A DNA stretch of 64,000 nt, taken from JAVVEH01 sp032251435. GTDB lineage: Bacteria; Verrucomicrobiota; Lentisphaeria; Oligosphaerales; MVZH01. Every line of letters begins with the position of its first letter. Position 1 is the stretch's first letter. This document shows, piece after piece, positions 9,472 to 18,608 of the stretch. The notes below the pieces were generated by a model. It saw only the letters and a list, made by a program, of their open reading frames with translations, searched no databases and was not told the origin of the DNA. The stretch covers positions 62,001 to 126,000 of the forward strand of contig JAVVEH010000007.1 in the NCBI GenBank assembly GCA_032251435.1, read 5' to 3'. The position numbers and the translations under genes are program-made.

Positions 9472-9965
9472 TGACGACATCGAAAAAAATACTGGTCGGT
9501 GTTACCTTGGTAGTATGGGCCGTGAGCCTCTCGGTTGTCGGGCCGCTCTTTTTCCAGTATTGGGTTCGCTGCGAGATCACCCTCGATGATCGACCATTTA
9601 CCGAGACTGAGCTTGCGGCGGTCGAAAAATATCTGGAGGGATCGATCTGGCTTCCGGAGAAGAGAACGGTGACGCGGATAGATGGCAGTAACCCTCCCAC
9701 CTTTGTTCTCAGAATGAAGAACGTCAACGTCGACAACGTCAAGTGGCTCCTCTGTGAGCAGATGGGAGATTCTCTGTCGCCTCAGGAACGCCCATGGGAG
9801 GGTAGCCCGGACAGGCATATCAGTATCCGATTCTTTCCCTACTTGTCACCAGTGGGCGTTGTCCTGATGTTCCTGGTGTTATCCGGTGCGTTCTGGATCG
9901 GCAGGCGTTCTGCTGTAGGATCCCGTAAGAATCAAGAAAAGAGAGGAACAGAATCATGGCAATGA
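9468..9965 (+). CDS. small two-helix membrane protein, unknown
   Basis: A 165-residue protein with transmembrane segments at ~8-30 (ILVGVTLVVWAVSLSVVGPLFF) and ~125-146 (SPVGVVLMFLVLSGAFWIG), and an approximately 90-residue soluble loop between them. It starts 4 nt inside the upstream gene and overlaps the next by 10 nt, so the three are likely translationally coupled. No family was recognised. Confidence 0.6.
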   Translation: MMTTSKKILVGVTLVVWAVSLSVVGPLFFQYWVRCEITLDDRPFTETELAAVEKYLEGSIWLPEKRTVTRIDGSNPPTFVLRMKNVNVDNVKWLLCEQMGDSLSPQERPWEGSPDRHISIRFFPYLSPVGVVLMFLVLSGAFWIGRRSAVGSRKNQEKRGTESWQ

Positions 9966-10807
9966 TCCCCATTCATGTTATAGCCTTCTTCATCGCCGTC
10001 ATGACAGTGCCGGAAGACGTCAACCAATTTACTATCGGCGTTCAGGGCAAGACCATCCGGTGGACACAGGAAGAGACCGGCTGGCATGCCGTCGAACTGC
10101 CGCGGGATGACTGGGGTGTCTACACGGTCAATGGAACGCAGGTCACCATTGCCGGCGAAGGCCGCACAATGAAGACCGATGTCGGCCGGTTCCTGACGGT
10201 GCCCGAAGGCGTGGACTGGAAGACTGCCACACAGCTTTCCGTCGCCCATGAATCGCTGGGAGAACCGATCAGCATCCAGCGCCAAGACGGCAAGATCATC
10301 CTCTCGCAAGCCAAGGGCGCGCTGTTTGGAAAGCCAGCGGCGATTTCATGGCCCGTCGCGAAAAAGGAAGCCAGGCATGCGGTTGGCATGCCGGAGGCGG
10401 TTGGTGAGTTGAAACATGAGCCGGGCGCGATGGTTTTCGAGGTCAAGGATGGCGAGGCTACGGTCAATGAAATCCTGATCAAGCGCTTCGCCGTGGGTGG
10501 AAAGACGGTCACGGCGAGCTATCAGAACAAATCGGAGCTGAAAATGCGTCCGCGCTACACCATCGAGCTTTATAACCCCTACGGCATGCTCCTGGGCGAA
10601 GATACGACCGGCAACACATCGGGGCTTTTTGGCGACGGCCCCGGCTACATTGAGCCCGGCGATGTGGGGTCCGAGGAACTCCGCATCAAATGGTATCCAG
10701 TGGACCGGATACTCTCTAAATCAGCCATACCTTTGCCAGCCGATTGGCAGAACGTCAAATGGATCGTGCTCAAGGATAACAATCCCCGCTCCTTGAAAGC
10801 CAAGTAG
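9956..10807 (+). CDS. secreted protein of unknown function
   Basis: A 283-residue product with an N-terminal hydrophobic stretch (MIPIHVIAFFIAVMTVP), probably a signal peptide, then a beta-rich exported domain. The start is supported by GAGAGGAACAG before ATG 9956. The C-terminal half (TVTASYQNKSELKMRPRY, IELYNPYGMLLGED) looks like an immunoglobulin-type strand arrangement seen in secreted PVC proteins, but this is only an impression. It is the third gene of the cluster. Confidence 0.58.
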   Translation: MAMIPIHVIAFFIAVMTVPEDVNQFTIGVQGKTIRWTQEETGWHAVELPRDDWGVYTVNGTQVTIAGEGRTMKTDVGRFLTVPEGVDWKTATQLSVAHESLGEPISIQRQDGKIILSQAKGALFGKPAAISWPVAKKEARHAVGMPEAVGELKHEPGAMVFEVKDGEATVNEILIKRFAVGGKTVTASYQNKSELKMRPRYTIELYNPYGMLLGEDTTGNTSGLFGDGPGYIEPGDVGSEELRIKWYPVDRILSKSAIPLPADWQNVKWIVLKDNNPRSLKAK

Positions 10808-10819
10808 GGAAAGAAAAAA

Positions 10820-11800
10820 ATGAAGAAAGCCTTCGTCATTCTAGCAATCAGCGTGTCCTCGTCCTGCCTGCTTGGCGCAAGTAAAGATTTGGGCGTGGGT
10901 ACAATTGAAATACCACCCGGGTTTACTGAAGAGCGCACCGGGACAATTGATTCGAGAAGGGGCACAATCACCAACCTGACGACGAACCTGCAAATTGGAT
11001 ATGACATCGGCCACATGGCTGGAACTCACATGCATCCAAAGAAGGAAGGATTGGTTTGGTATCGAGAACAGACGTTGGGGAATCAGAAAGCCTATATTGG
11101 CCTGATACAAGATGGCCAATCCAAGCGCGTTGCCATCACGTTGCTGCATAAGCAAGGTCTCCATTCAGGAACCCCTTGGAATTACCCCGCCAATTTCTGG
11201 GCTGACATCGAAGACGAGCAGCAACTGACAGATCTTCTTCTGATCGCCTTGTCATACCGGCCCAAAGAGAAGGATTCCGCCGCGTTGCAGGAATCCCTCA
11301 TCGACACGGATACGGTGGGCGACAGGAGTGTTCAGGAAGAGAATGTCGGCACGTGCGAACCAGCAACGATCATTCAAAGTCTGTCCCGGGCGATCGGGAA
11401 ACTAGCCGGCAAGTATCCGGAACTGGCGGAGTATCAGGCCGGGAAGGCGCTGGTTGGCCCGACAAGTCTCTATTACGCATTCCGGTTCCAGGGCCCGGCG
11501 TTCAAGATCAAGAGAGGCATCCTGCCGTCGGATTTCGGCGAACACGGTTGCCGCATTCAGTTCGGTGTCGCCCCGAAACCGCCACCCGCTGACCGTGTGT
11601 CCGCGAGCAGAGGCCCGGATCTCGTTCTGGATAATCTGGGGCTGGAAGTCTGGTTTGGCGTGGCGACCTGTGAACACCCGTCGGAGGGCTTTGTGAGGGA
11701 GGTGGGGGAAGTGCTTCGGTCACATATCTACATGCTTGAACAACTCGACAAAGAAATCATCAATGAACCGGAAAGCAATAAAAAGAAAGCACACCCGTGA
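10820..11800 (+). CDS. secreted protein of unknown function
   Basis: A 326-residue protein with a signal peptide (KKAFVILAISVSSSCLLGAS). SSCLLGAS is not a good lipobox, so signal peptidase I cleavage is more likely. No domain was recognised. A GGGAAAG ribosome site precedes ATG 10820, 12 nt after the preceding stop, and its own stop overlaps the GTG start of the WD40-like gene. It sits inside a five-gene exported or membrane cluster. Confidence 0.58.
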   Translation: MKKAFVILAISVSSSCLLGASKDLGVGTIEIPPGFTEERTGTIDSRRGTITNLTTNLQIGYDIGHMAGTHMHPKKEGLVWYREQTLGNQKAYIGLIQDGQSKRVAITLLHKQGLHSGTPWNYPANFWADIEDEQQLTDLLLIALSYRPKEKDSAALQESLIDTDTVGDRSVQEENVGTCEPATIIQSLSRAIGKLAGKYPELAEYQAGKALVGPTSLYYAFRFQGPAFKIKRGILPSDFGEHGCRIQFGVAPKPPPADRVSASRGPDLVLDNLGLEVWFGVATCEHPSEGFVREVGEVLRSHIYMLEQLDKEIINEPESNKKKAHP

Positions 11801-14676
11801 GTAACAGCCAACAGTGTGACAAAACCGATGGCGGCGTTGCGGCGCCCGGCAAAAAAGGGACGCGAGTAGACGGAGTCTTCTCCGGTATACTGTGTCTGGT
11901 TTTCATTGCGGGCGCGGTGGTCGTTGCCTCATTATGGATAAAGTTTGCCGAGGCGAAAAAAGAGGCGGAGGAGCAACTGCGTAAATGCCATGAGCAGGAG
12001 CAGGCCAGAGAAGTCAGCAATCTGCTTGAAGCGCTCTACCTGCCCCCGGAGCTGATGGATATGGACGCCATATACCGGCGCGGTGCCAGGGACATGCGCT
12101 TGCGGATGTTCCGGCGGCAGGGACGCGAGAAAGTTGTGGACATGAGCAATCTGGGCAATTATCCCGAACACTGGGACAATTACAAGGAAGTGCCCCTTCA
12201 CTATGCGGATACCGAAAAGGCTGGGATCGGTTCGTTCGAGCGGGCATTTTATCGAAGGACATACAATAGCTTGCGCACTCTCGCGTACGAAATGACGGAC
12301 AAAAGGGGCATGGGGCTGTATCTTTCAGAACATCCGGACCTTTACCAAAACCATGTCCGGCCCCTGCTGTTCCGGCTGCTGGAACAGTTGCCTGCCGAAG
12401 ACAAGCTGTCTGCGGCATCTGTCCTGCTGGCCGCGGGGGAAAGCAGCCTCGAATTTGACGATGCGATCAAACATCTCTATACCAATCCTGAATTCAGCGA
12501 CCCCGGACGGTCGGAATTTCTTCGCGGAATGGAAGGGACCAGCTATGCCGACCGGATCGGCCAGCTCGAGGAAATGAGAGCGGAACTCGAACAACTGTGG
12601 GCGGGTAAGACTCCCGAACTGCAGGCCGAAGCCATCTTCAAGGGCGATGAGTCCAGACAGGATCCATACGGTGATCCGCTTCCCCCTGGCGCACTGGCCA
12701 GACTTGGCTCAAAAAGGTTTCGAGGCCCGTTTGGCGAGATCAAATATCTGGACTTTTCCCGGGACGGACAGGTTATCCGGCAGGCGGTCAATAGCGGGAA
12801 ACACTATGTGACGACTGTGTTTGATGCCAAGACGGGACAGGTGGTCAACGAATTCTCCCAGGATAAGGATTATCGAATCAATGGCCCGGTGCTGCCAAAG
12901 GGAAATCGTTTTGTCAAGATGGGGGACCGGAGTTATGGCGAGTCGATTAGTGTCGAAAATATCGATACGGGAGAAGAACTTCTCAAATTGCCCAACTACA
13001 ATGAAGATTATCACTTAGGCCTTGCCGAACTGGATGCCGAAGGAAGAACACTCGCCGTTCTCAGGTTTAGAAACAGCACACCGACCTTTGAGGTATGGGA
13101 TGTCGATAAGGCTACGAGACTTTTCATTGATCGGTTGAATGCCATCGGAACCGTGAGTTACTCAAGTCGTGCGCTCACTTTCACCAGAGGAGGCGAGTAT
13201 ATGGTGGCACTTCTGAATGACCATTCGGTGGCGGTCTGGCGGCGCAGCGACTGGAAACGGCTGTTCAGAACCAGCCGGATCGATATCACTGGCGCACAAT
13301 TGCATGTGTGCGAGAATGACGACGCCATTTATGTCAGTGACAGGGAGGAAATTGTGGGCTTTAATCTCACAACTGGCGAAAAGCTCGGGGAACTCAAGGG
13401 ACAATTCTGTATTGTGTCGGAAGACCTCGACCGTGTCGCGGTCAAGGATGGAAACGCGGGAACCGACGGACAAACGGTCTATTCGTTGCCTGCATTTAAG
13501 AAGATAGTAGATGTACCCGGTCTCGGCCGGCCGGAGGCAGTCAGGGGGAACCAACTTGCCATGTATTTCCCGAAAGAATCCGTCATACGGGTTCTTGACA
13601 TTCCGGCCAAATCTGTCATTGCCGAACTACCCGCCGGTTATTACCCGCAAAAAATACTGCTGTCCCCCGCCGGGAAAACCCTGGTGGAAGCCAATGGTCG
13701 ATTTGGCTCTTACTTGTCTGTATGGGACCTTAAAGCACAGTCGCGTTTGCCCACCTGCATGGGACATTTCTCGAATGTGGCGGAGATTCTGGTTGACAGC
13801 TCAAACCGGGATATTTACTCGTTCAGTGAAACGGAAGTACTCCATTGGCGGCGCGAAGAGCAGAGGATTTCGTTGGAATCGGAGCTTCGCTTCCCCGAGC
13901 GGCTGCGAGGCGGCACGAGCGCCCTGCTTCCATCAGGAAACAAGTGCCTGATCACTCGCTGGGGACCAGGGAGACCGAGCCCCATCGAGATCCGTGATGC
14001 TGCAACCTGGGACCTTTGCGCGACGATTGCAACGGAGGGGCTTTCTAGAGACAGGCGGAAAGCCCGACGGTTTAATCCGGAGAGCAATATCCTTGCTGTT
14101 GGCTACGCCGACGGATCGATCACACTCCAGGATGTCGATACCGGAACAATAACGCAGACCTTTTTTGCCGGGGATGAAGTCCTGGGAATGGAGTTCAGCG
14201 CAGATGGCAAATGGCTTGCCTGCTGGACTGGCGACAAGGTTTTTGCCTGGCAGCTTGAGGCCAAAAGAAATCTCGTCATCCCCCCGATCTATGAGCACAA
14301 TCAGTCAGTGAAAGACTTGGCTTTCACAGCCTTGGGCAGTAAATTGGTCATTCTCAATTCGCGAAGGGAAGCGGGGGGATATACAGAGATCATCGACACT
14401 GCGTCAGGGAAAACATCTGTTAAGTTTTGGATTGATGCCGATGCCCGGGTTCTGGCGATTTCTCCGGACGACCAACTGCTGGCCATCGGCTTCGGCGATG
14501 GACGCGTCCAGGTGCATGCCATGCAGACCGGGAAGCAGCTCGTTGTCTATCGCGGTCACCGGAACGGGGTGAGCGCGTTAACCTTCACGCCCAATGGCCA
14601 GACACTTCTCAGCGGCGGCGTTGACGGCCTTATTCTCGAATGGAAGCTGCCGCAGACAAAGGAGTCAGCTCCTTGA
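11797..14676 (+). CDS. membrane-anchored WD40-like repeat protein
   Basis: A 959-residue protein: cytoplasmic N-terminus, one transmembrane helix at ~27-48 (GVFSGILCLVFIAGAVVVASLW), a coiled-coil-like charged helix to ~80, an alpha-helical region to ~300, then a C-terminal beta-propeller. WD40-type units are clearest near the end: AVGYADGSITLQDVDTG, VLAISPDDQLLAIGFGDG, VSALTFTPNGQTLLSGGVDG. Such propellers mount protein-protein interactions. It starts with GTG overlapping the preceding stop (GTGA), so coupled translation is likely. It is the last and largest gene of the cluster and may scaffold the exported partners; that role is inference. Confidence 0.72.
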   Translation: MSNSQQCDKTDGGVAAPGKKGTRVDGVFSGILCLVFIAGAVVVASLWIKFAEAKKEAEEQLRKCHEQEQAREVSNLLEALYLPPELMDMDAIYRRGARDMRLRMFRRQGREKVVDMSNLGNYPEHWDNYKEVPLHYADTEKAGIGSFERAFYRRTYNSLRTLAYEMTDKRGMGLYLSEHPDLYQNHVRPLLFRLLEQLPAEDKLSAASVLLAAGESSLEFDDAIKHLYTNPEFSDPGRSEFLRGMEGTSYADRIGQLEEMRAELEQLWAGKTPELQAEAIFKGDESRQDPYGDPLPPGALARLGSKRFRGPFGEIKYLDFSRDGQVIRQAVNSGKHYVTTVFDAKTGQVVNEFSQDKDYRINGPVLPKGNRFVKMGDRSYGESISVENIDTGEELLKLPNYNEDYHLGLAELDAEGRTLAVLRFRNSTPTFEVWDVDKATRLFIDRLNAIGTVSYSSRALTFTRGGEYMVALLNDHSVAVWRRSDWKRLFRTSRIDITGAQLHVCENDDAIYVSDREEIVGFNLTTGEKLGELKGQFCIVSEDLDRVAVKDGNAGTDGQTVYSLPAFKKIVDVPGLGRPEAVRGNQLAMYFPKESVIRVLDIPAKSVIAELPAGYYPQKILLSPAGKTLVEANGRFGSYLSVWDLKAQSRLPTCMGHFSNVAEILVDSSNRDIYSFSETEVLHWRREEQRISLESELRFPERLRGGTSALLPSGNKCLITRWGPGRPSPIEIRDAATWDLCATIATEGLSRDRRKARRFNPESNILAVGYADGSITLQDVDTGTITQTFFAGDEVLGMEFSADGKWLACWTGDKVFAWQLEAKRNLVIPPIYEHNQSVKDLAFTALGSKLVILNSRREAGGYTEIIDTASGKTSVKFWIDADARVLAISPDDQLLAIGFGDGRVQVHAMQTGKQLVVYRGHRNGVSALTFTPNGQTLLSGGVDGLILEWKLPQTKESAP

Positions 14677-14725
14677 TTTGACTTACCGCCCAAGTGGCGC
14701 ATGACTTCGCCATGAGCGGAATTCT

Positions 14726-14756
14726 TTCAACCACGAAACACGCGAAACACACGAAA
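14726..14756 (+). repeat. CCACGAAACACACGAAA-type dispersed repeat, copy 1
   Basis: About 31 bp beginning TTCAACCACGAAACACG, with CGAAACAC units in tandem. It differs at one base from the copy at 15562-15592. Both lie in gaps directly before exported or small genes. Confidence 0.75.
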
Positions 14757-14820
14757 TGTCAGGAAAAACCCCGACACTTGTACGCATAGAGAGCAACCAA
14801 ACCAAGGAGCCTGTACACTC

Positions 14821-15138
14821 ATGATTATCTCAACCACTGATACGATTCCCGGTCGGGAGATTGCCGAAATCCTCGGTGTCTGCCGGGGCAATGTCGTCAG
14901 AGCGAAACATCTGGGCAAAGACATCATGGCCGGCCTGAAGGGCATTGTGGGCGGAGAGATTTCGGAATACACCGAGTTGATGACGGAAGCTCGCGACCAA
15001 GCCTTCAATCGCATGGTTGCAGAGGCCAGAGCGCAAGGAGCGGATGCCGTGGTGAATGTGCGGTTTGTGACCAGCATGATCGCCCAGACCATGTCCGAGC
15101 TGCTCGCCTATGGAACCGCCGTGACTTTGAAACCGTAG
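14821..15138 (+). CDS. YbjQ/UPF0145 family protein
   Basis: 105 residues, the full length for this family, with the diagnostic opening IISTTDTIPGREI, the GxxxG-like KGIVGGEISEYTELM and the C-terminal GADAVVNVRF. YbjQ-type proteins are small cytosolic pentamers; a heavy-metal-binding role has been suggested but is not settled. It is followed 10 nt later by a lipoprotein gene, so the two are probably co-transcribed. Confidence 0.9.
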   Translation: MIISTTDTIPGREIAEILGVCRGNVVRAKHLGKDIMAGLKGIVGGEISEYTELMTEARDQAFNRMVAEARAQGADAVVNVRFVTSMIAQTMSELLAYGTAVTLKP

Positions 15139-15148
15139 GAGCATCACG

Positions 15149-15553
15149 ATGAAACACGCCGGTATAGCCATGGTAACCGCCTGCCTCTTAATCGCTGGCT
15201 GCGGCGGAGCAAAGAAACGGGAGGCCAACGCGGATGAATACTTCAAAAATCTGCGGATTCATGTCCAGCCCGTCTCCCGCACGGCGATGAATGGGGTTCT
15301 GGAACCCCAATTCACGCTGGTAATCACCAACGCGGGCGGCAAAACGATTCGCCGTATGAAGATTGTCGGCGATGTTTCGCTGGGAAACGCGTATGCCGAC
15401 ACCAGTGTAAAGACACTCCGACAAAAGGTCAGGAAGGATGGCGGACAGATTAAGATCGATTTTGCATTCGTTAAATCGCCTAAGATGCCGGATGCCCAGG
15501 TGCTGCTGAACCAACTGAAATACAATTTCACCGTCCAGGAAATCGGATTCTAG
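15149..15553 (+). CDS. small lipoprotein, unknown
   Basis: 134 residues with a type II signal peptide: KHAGIAMVTACLLIAGC, lipobox LIAG-C with the acylated cysteine at 18. The mature ~115 residues are mostly beta strands (FTLVITNAGGKTIRRMKIVGDV), like a small immunoglobulin-type domain. A ribosome site (GTAGGAGCATC) precedes the ATG. It is probably anchored to a membrane facing the periplasm. Function not recognised. Confidence 0.7.
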   Translation: MKHAGIAMVTACLLIAGCGGAKKREANADEYFKNLRIHVQPVSRTAMNGVLEPQFTLVITNAGGKTIRRMKIVGDVSLGNAYADTSVKTLRQKVRKDGGQIKIDFAFVKSPKMPDAQVLLNQLKYNFTVQEIGF

Positions 15554-15561
15554 GCGATTTG

Positions 15562-15592
15562 TTCAACCACGAAACACACGAAACACACGAAA
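15562..15592 (+). repeat. CCACGAAACACACGAAA-type dispersed repeat, copy 2
   Basis: TTCAACCACGAAACACACG followed by further ACACACGAAA units, immediately before the next lipoprotein start. Nearly identical to 14726-14756, about 836 bp upstream. Confidence 0.75.
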
Positions 15593-15595
15593 AAT

Positions 15596-16120
15596 ATGGA
15601 ATTTAAAAATGTGATGAGAAAGACACTCTGCATGCTGAAACATGCCGCAGGCTTGATGATCATCGCCGTGGCGTTCCTGGCCGCAGGATGCCGGCCGCCC
15701 GCCGAGGCGCGGGTCAAGATGTCGGAGCTGCGTTTCAAAAGCCAGGTTGACAATGTTCTGACCTTTGATCTGAAACTGCGGGGTGGCGACTGGATCTGCT
15801 GGCGGCATGGTGGCGACGATGGGACCGTCCAGAGCCAGAGGTGGGAAAGCGACCAGGCGACGGAAGTGTCGGTGTCGATCACCCGGGACCGCCTGCTAAC
15901 GGCGGTCGGAATGGCAAACAGCCCGACATCGTCCATCCCGATTGTAACCGCGCGTTTGCCGGAGACACCTGTGAAGCGCGATGGCAAATGGCTCGTCGCC
16001 CATTACATTCGCAGGATGGGGGTTGTCGAAACTCCGGAAACCCCGCTCTATCTATACGTGAAGACGGCCGGACACCATCGAGACGCAAATGGAAAGACAG
16101 AGAAAGCGGGTGAACGATGA
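15596..16120 (+). CDS. lipoprotein, unknown
   Basis: 174 residues with lipobox FLAAGC (cysteine 32 from the ATG at 15596). ATG 15614 (MRKTLC) is an alternative that gives a normal-length signal peptide, and it avoids starting 3 nt after the dispersed repeat. The mature part is beta-rich and ends in a charged tail (REKAGER-like DANGKTEKAGER). Not recognised. It sits in a run of small exported proteins from 14.8 to 20.8 kb. Confidence 0.65.
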   Translation: MEFKNVMRKTLCMLKHAAGLMIIAVAFLAAGCRPPAEARVKMSELRFKSQVDNVLTFDLKLRGGDWICWRHGGDDGTVQSQRWESDQATEVSVSITRDRLLTAVGMANSPTSSIPIVTARLPETPVKRDGKWLVAHYIRRMGVVETPETPLYLYVKTAGHHRDANGKTEKAGER

Positions 16121-16249
16121 AACACATCAGCCTGGAAATCATAGAACACCTTTGGTGTAAAAACGTTGCAGTACCCATGCAACAGGCTGGTAAATGGAAA
16201 AAATCATGGGAACCCGTTTTTGAAGCCACTTTTTGAGGAGAACGTTTGA

Positions 16250-17482
16250 ATGTTAAGAAAAAATGATAAAAAACGAAGATTTTTTCAGGTTTTCACACTT
16301 TTCGCATCCCTCTCGATGCTGACCGCTTTCGCAGGGCTTCCCCAATTTCTCACCAGCAAGGCAAAGAGTTGGGCCTTTATTCAGTCCGTGGGGGGCATGG
16401 CGGTCTCCGTGGAAGGCACCACCCTCACGGTTGACTGCGATGTCTCCGGACTGAAAAGCATCACCGTCAAACCCACCCTGATCAATTCGGGCATTGGGGT
16501 GCGCGACCTAAAGGTGAAGCGCAAGGGAAAGACTATCTTCCTGACCCTGAAAACCTGCGTGATTGGCAAGGGAGTAAAAACATCCCCTGACCCGGTGGAT
16601 CTCTCCGGTTATCCGGATGGCACATACAAAGTTATGTATCGGGATCCGAAGGGGCCGACTCATCTGATTAACACCATTTTCCTTAAACACGGGAGCGCAG
16701 GGGCCACCGGACTCCCGGTCGAGGAAAGAGCCGGCACTGTCTCTTACAGTCCGATGCTCATGATGTCGAGCCCACCTCCCGGACGCTTTTCCGGCGCCCG
16801 GTTCCCTGCCGAAGAACTGCGGCATTTGAACAAGCTCGTTGGCAAAGGCGTTGTAATCGATAGCGATGATCCCGAGGGAAGAAAACAGGGATTACAGCAC
16901 TTCTATTCCTACAAACTGGGGGGCAAATTCAATTATGCAGGTGAGCATTATCCGAGGGTCGATATTTTGGCGCTTCATAGACATTCCTCACTGGTCGGCA
17001 TGAAGCATGTCGTCCTGCTGCTCACCGGTCAGCAGGAAGGACGGAAGGTGGTCTACACCCGCAATCCCGAACTGGTGGCCTATGTCCTTTCGGAAGATTT
17101 CAAACAAAAGCTCCTGGCATGGAATCCCGGCATGAAAGAGAAGATTAATCCCTTTGAGTCAATGGTATTTACCATATCGCCCCTGACCGATCTTGTTTAT
17201 GTCGATCCGTCGACGGCCGCAACACAGCACCCTCTGGTTTGCGGCAAAGGCAGGGACTATCCTGAAGGCCGCGAAATGCTGTTCCGCAGCAAGACGTTGG
17301 GCACCACGGTTCACGCTGTTTTCCCTCCCGGCGTTAAGCCCCCGAAAAAGCTTGATGGGGTATTCACACTGCGCGGCGACTATCAGATGATCAAGAAATG
17401 GGACAGCTACGGGGCCAAAAAACCCCAGGGAACCTACACCTATTTTGTTGTCACCAGCTATGAACAAAAAGAAGAGAAATGA
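16250..17482 (+). CDS. secreted protein of unknown function
   Basis: A 410-residue protein with a basic N-terminus and hydrophobic signal (FFQVFTLFASLSMLTAFAGL). The N-terminal ~120 mature residues are beta-rich and opened by a glycine- and valine-rich strand set (GMAVSVEGTTLTVDCDVSG). A larger domain follows, around SSLVGMKHVVLLLTGQQEGRK. GAGGAGAACG before ATG 16250 supports the start. No catalytic motif was recognised, and nothing besides shared export ties it to its neighbours. Confidence 0.6.
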   Translation: MLRKNDKKRRFFQVFTLFASLSMLTAFAGLPQFLTSKAKSWAFIQSVGGMAVSVEGTTLTVDCDVSGLKSITVKPTLINSGIGVRDLKVKRKGKTIFLTLKTCVIGKGVKTSPDPVDLSGYPDGTYKVMYRDPKGPTHLINTIFLKHGSAGATGLPVEERAGTVSYSPMLMMSSPPPGRFSGARFPAEELRHLNKLVGKGVVIDSDDPEGRKQGLQHFYSYKLGGKFNYAGEHYPRVDILALHRHSSLVGMKHVVLLLTGQQEGRKVVYTRNPELVAYVLSEDFKQKLLAWNPGMKEKINPFESMVFTISPLTDLVYVDPSTAATQHPLVCGKGRDYPEGREMLFRSKTLGTTVHAVFPPGVKPPKKLDGVFTLRGDYQMIKKWDSYGAKKPQGTYTYFVVTSYEQKEEK

Positions 17483-17778
17483 ACAGATAAAAAGCCTTTT
17501 CCGCGTGAAAATCTTTGTTTTGCGGTCTTTTCGAAAATCTGTGAACGCTGGCATGTACTGCTGATACCACCGGTAAACAGAAAGATATTTGACAAAAAAA
17601 TTATGGACAGAAAAATAAGAAGGCAGCGTGAAAAAGAGATGCGCAATACAATTTTTACCGAAATAGTTATAACGATCTGGTGAATGCGTCAAAACATTAC
17701 AGCGAGGTTCTTTCCAAACTCGAACTCTTCCCATATTTCTGTCCCTAATATTTCTGTCAATCATTGTTGGAGGAATTT
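17483..17778. other. AT-rich intergenic region
   Basis: Nearly 300 nt, clearly more AT-rich than the surroundings, with several short poly-A and poly-T runs. No gene, repeat or terminator stands out. It probably carries the promoter of the next small secreted gene, but no spaced -35/-10 pair is convincing. Confidence 0.4.
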
Positions 17779-18240
17779 ATGAAAAATACCGTGTCATTTA
17801 TAGCCTGTTTTATCGTGATGATGATTCCCTATTGGGCATCGGCCGTGGAGGAGAACGTTACAGCAGACGTGGAAAAGAAATTGATCGGCACCTGGCAGGG
17901 GATCTCCGGGCATTGGGGGAAAGAGAATCCACCACCTGAAAGCCGCAGCTTCACCTTCAAAAAGAATCATCAGGTTGAGTTCACAATAGACAAGCAGACC
18001 TTTTCGGGAACATATAGGATTGACACAAGCAAATCTCCGTTCCATATTGACTTCACCTTCTCATACAAAGGGGAGGAGGTGACAACTCAGACCATATTTG
18101 ATTTCCCAAAGAAAGATCATATTCGCATGGCAGAGCCGGACCCCGACTGGAGACGCAAGGAGTTCAATCCCGGCATCACATTCAAAAAGGAGCTCTCCTG
18201 TAAACCCAATTCAACAACCCCGCCTTCATCAGGTGAATGA
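17779..18240 (+). CDS. small secreted lipocalin-like protein, unknown
   Basis: 153 residues starting at ATG 17779, which has a consensus GGAGGAA ribosome site; the frame is open upstream to a TTG at 17764. Signal peptide VSFIACFIVMMIPYWASA, then a beta domain with KLIGTWQG near the mature start. A GTWxG opening followed by beta strands recalls lipocalin-like domains of bacterial secreted proteins. Weak similarity; ligand unknown. Confidence 0.62.
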   Translation: MKNTVSFIACFIVMMIPYWASAVEENVTADVEKKLIGTWQGISGHWGKENPPPESRSFTFKKNHQVEFTIDKQTFSGTYRIDTSKSPFHIDFTFSYKGEEVTTQTIFDFPKKDHIRMAEPDPDWRRKEFNPGITFKKELSCKPNSTTPPSSGE

Positions 18241-18259
18241 CTCAACGCAAAGGTAGATT

Positions 18260-18496
18260 ATGAAATGTCCTTCATGCCATTCAGAGATGAAAAAAGGTTG
18301 GATCCCGCTGACTCGGGGTCTTACCTGGAAAGAGCTTGATGAAAAGAGTAGTATTTGTTTCCCCAAGGGAAATATCCCGGGACTTGAAGTGGGTTGGCGT
18401 TTAAAAAGGATGTACCTGTACCGTTGCGATGCATGTGAGATCATGTCTTTTTATTTTGGGGAAAAGACAGAAGAATCAAATGAAAAGCGTGTATGA
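18260..18496 (+). CDS. small zinc-ribbon protein (DUF6487-like)
   Basis: 78 residues with two CxxC pairs, CPSC at 3-6 and CDAC at about 57-60, spaced as in a zinc ribbon. The central RLKRMYLYRCDAC with a preceding GWIPL resembles the small PF20097/DUF6487 group, whose members are often this short. Cytosolic; function unknown. A weak purine-rich ribosome site lies upstream. Confidence 0.65.
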   Translation: MKCPSCHSEMKKGWIPLTRGLTWKELDEKSSICFPKGNIPGLEVGWRLKRMYLYRCDACEIMSFYFGEKTEESNEKRV

Positions 18497-18608
18497 GAAT
18501 TTGATACCATGCTTTTAGAAGAGCATCATTCGACTCCCGCTGAACGGGGGCCTGAGCCCTGTTGGTTAAGACCAATAGATCCTATCTAGTAAAAAGAAGG
18601 AAGGATGA

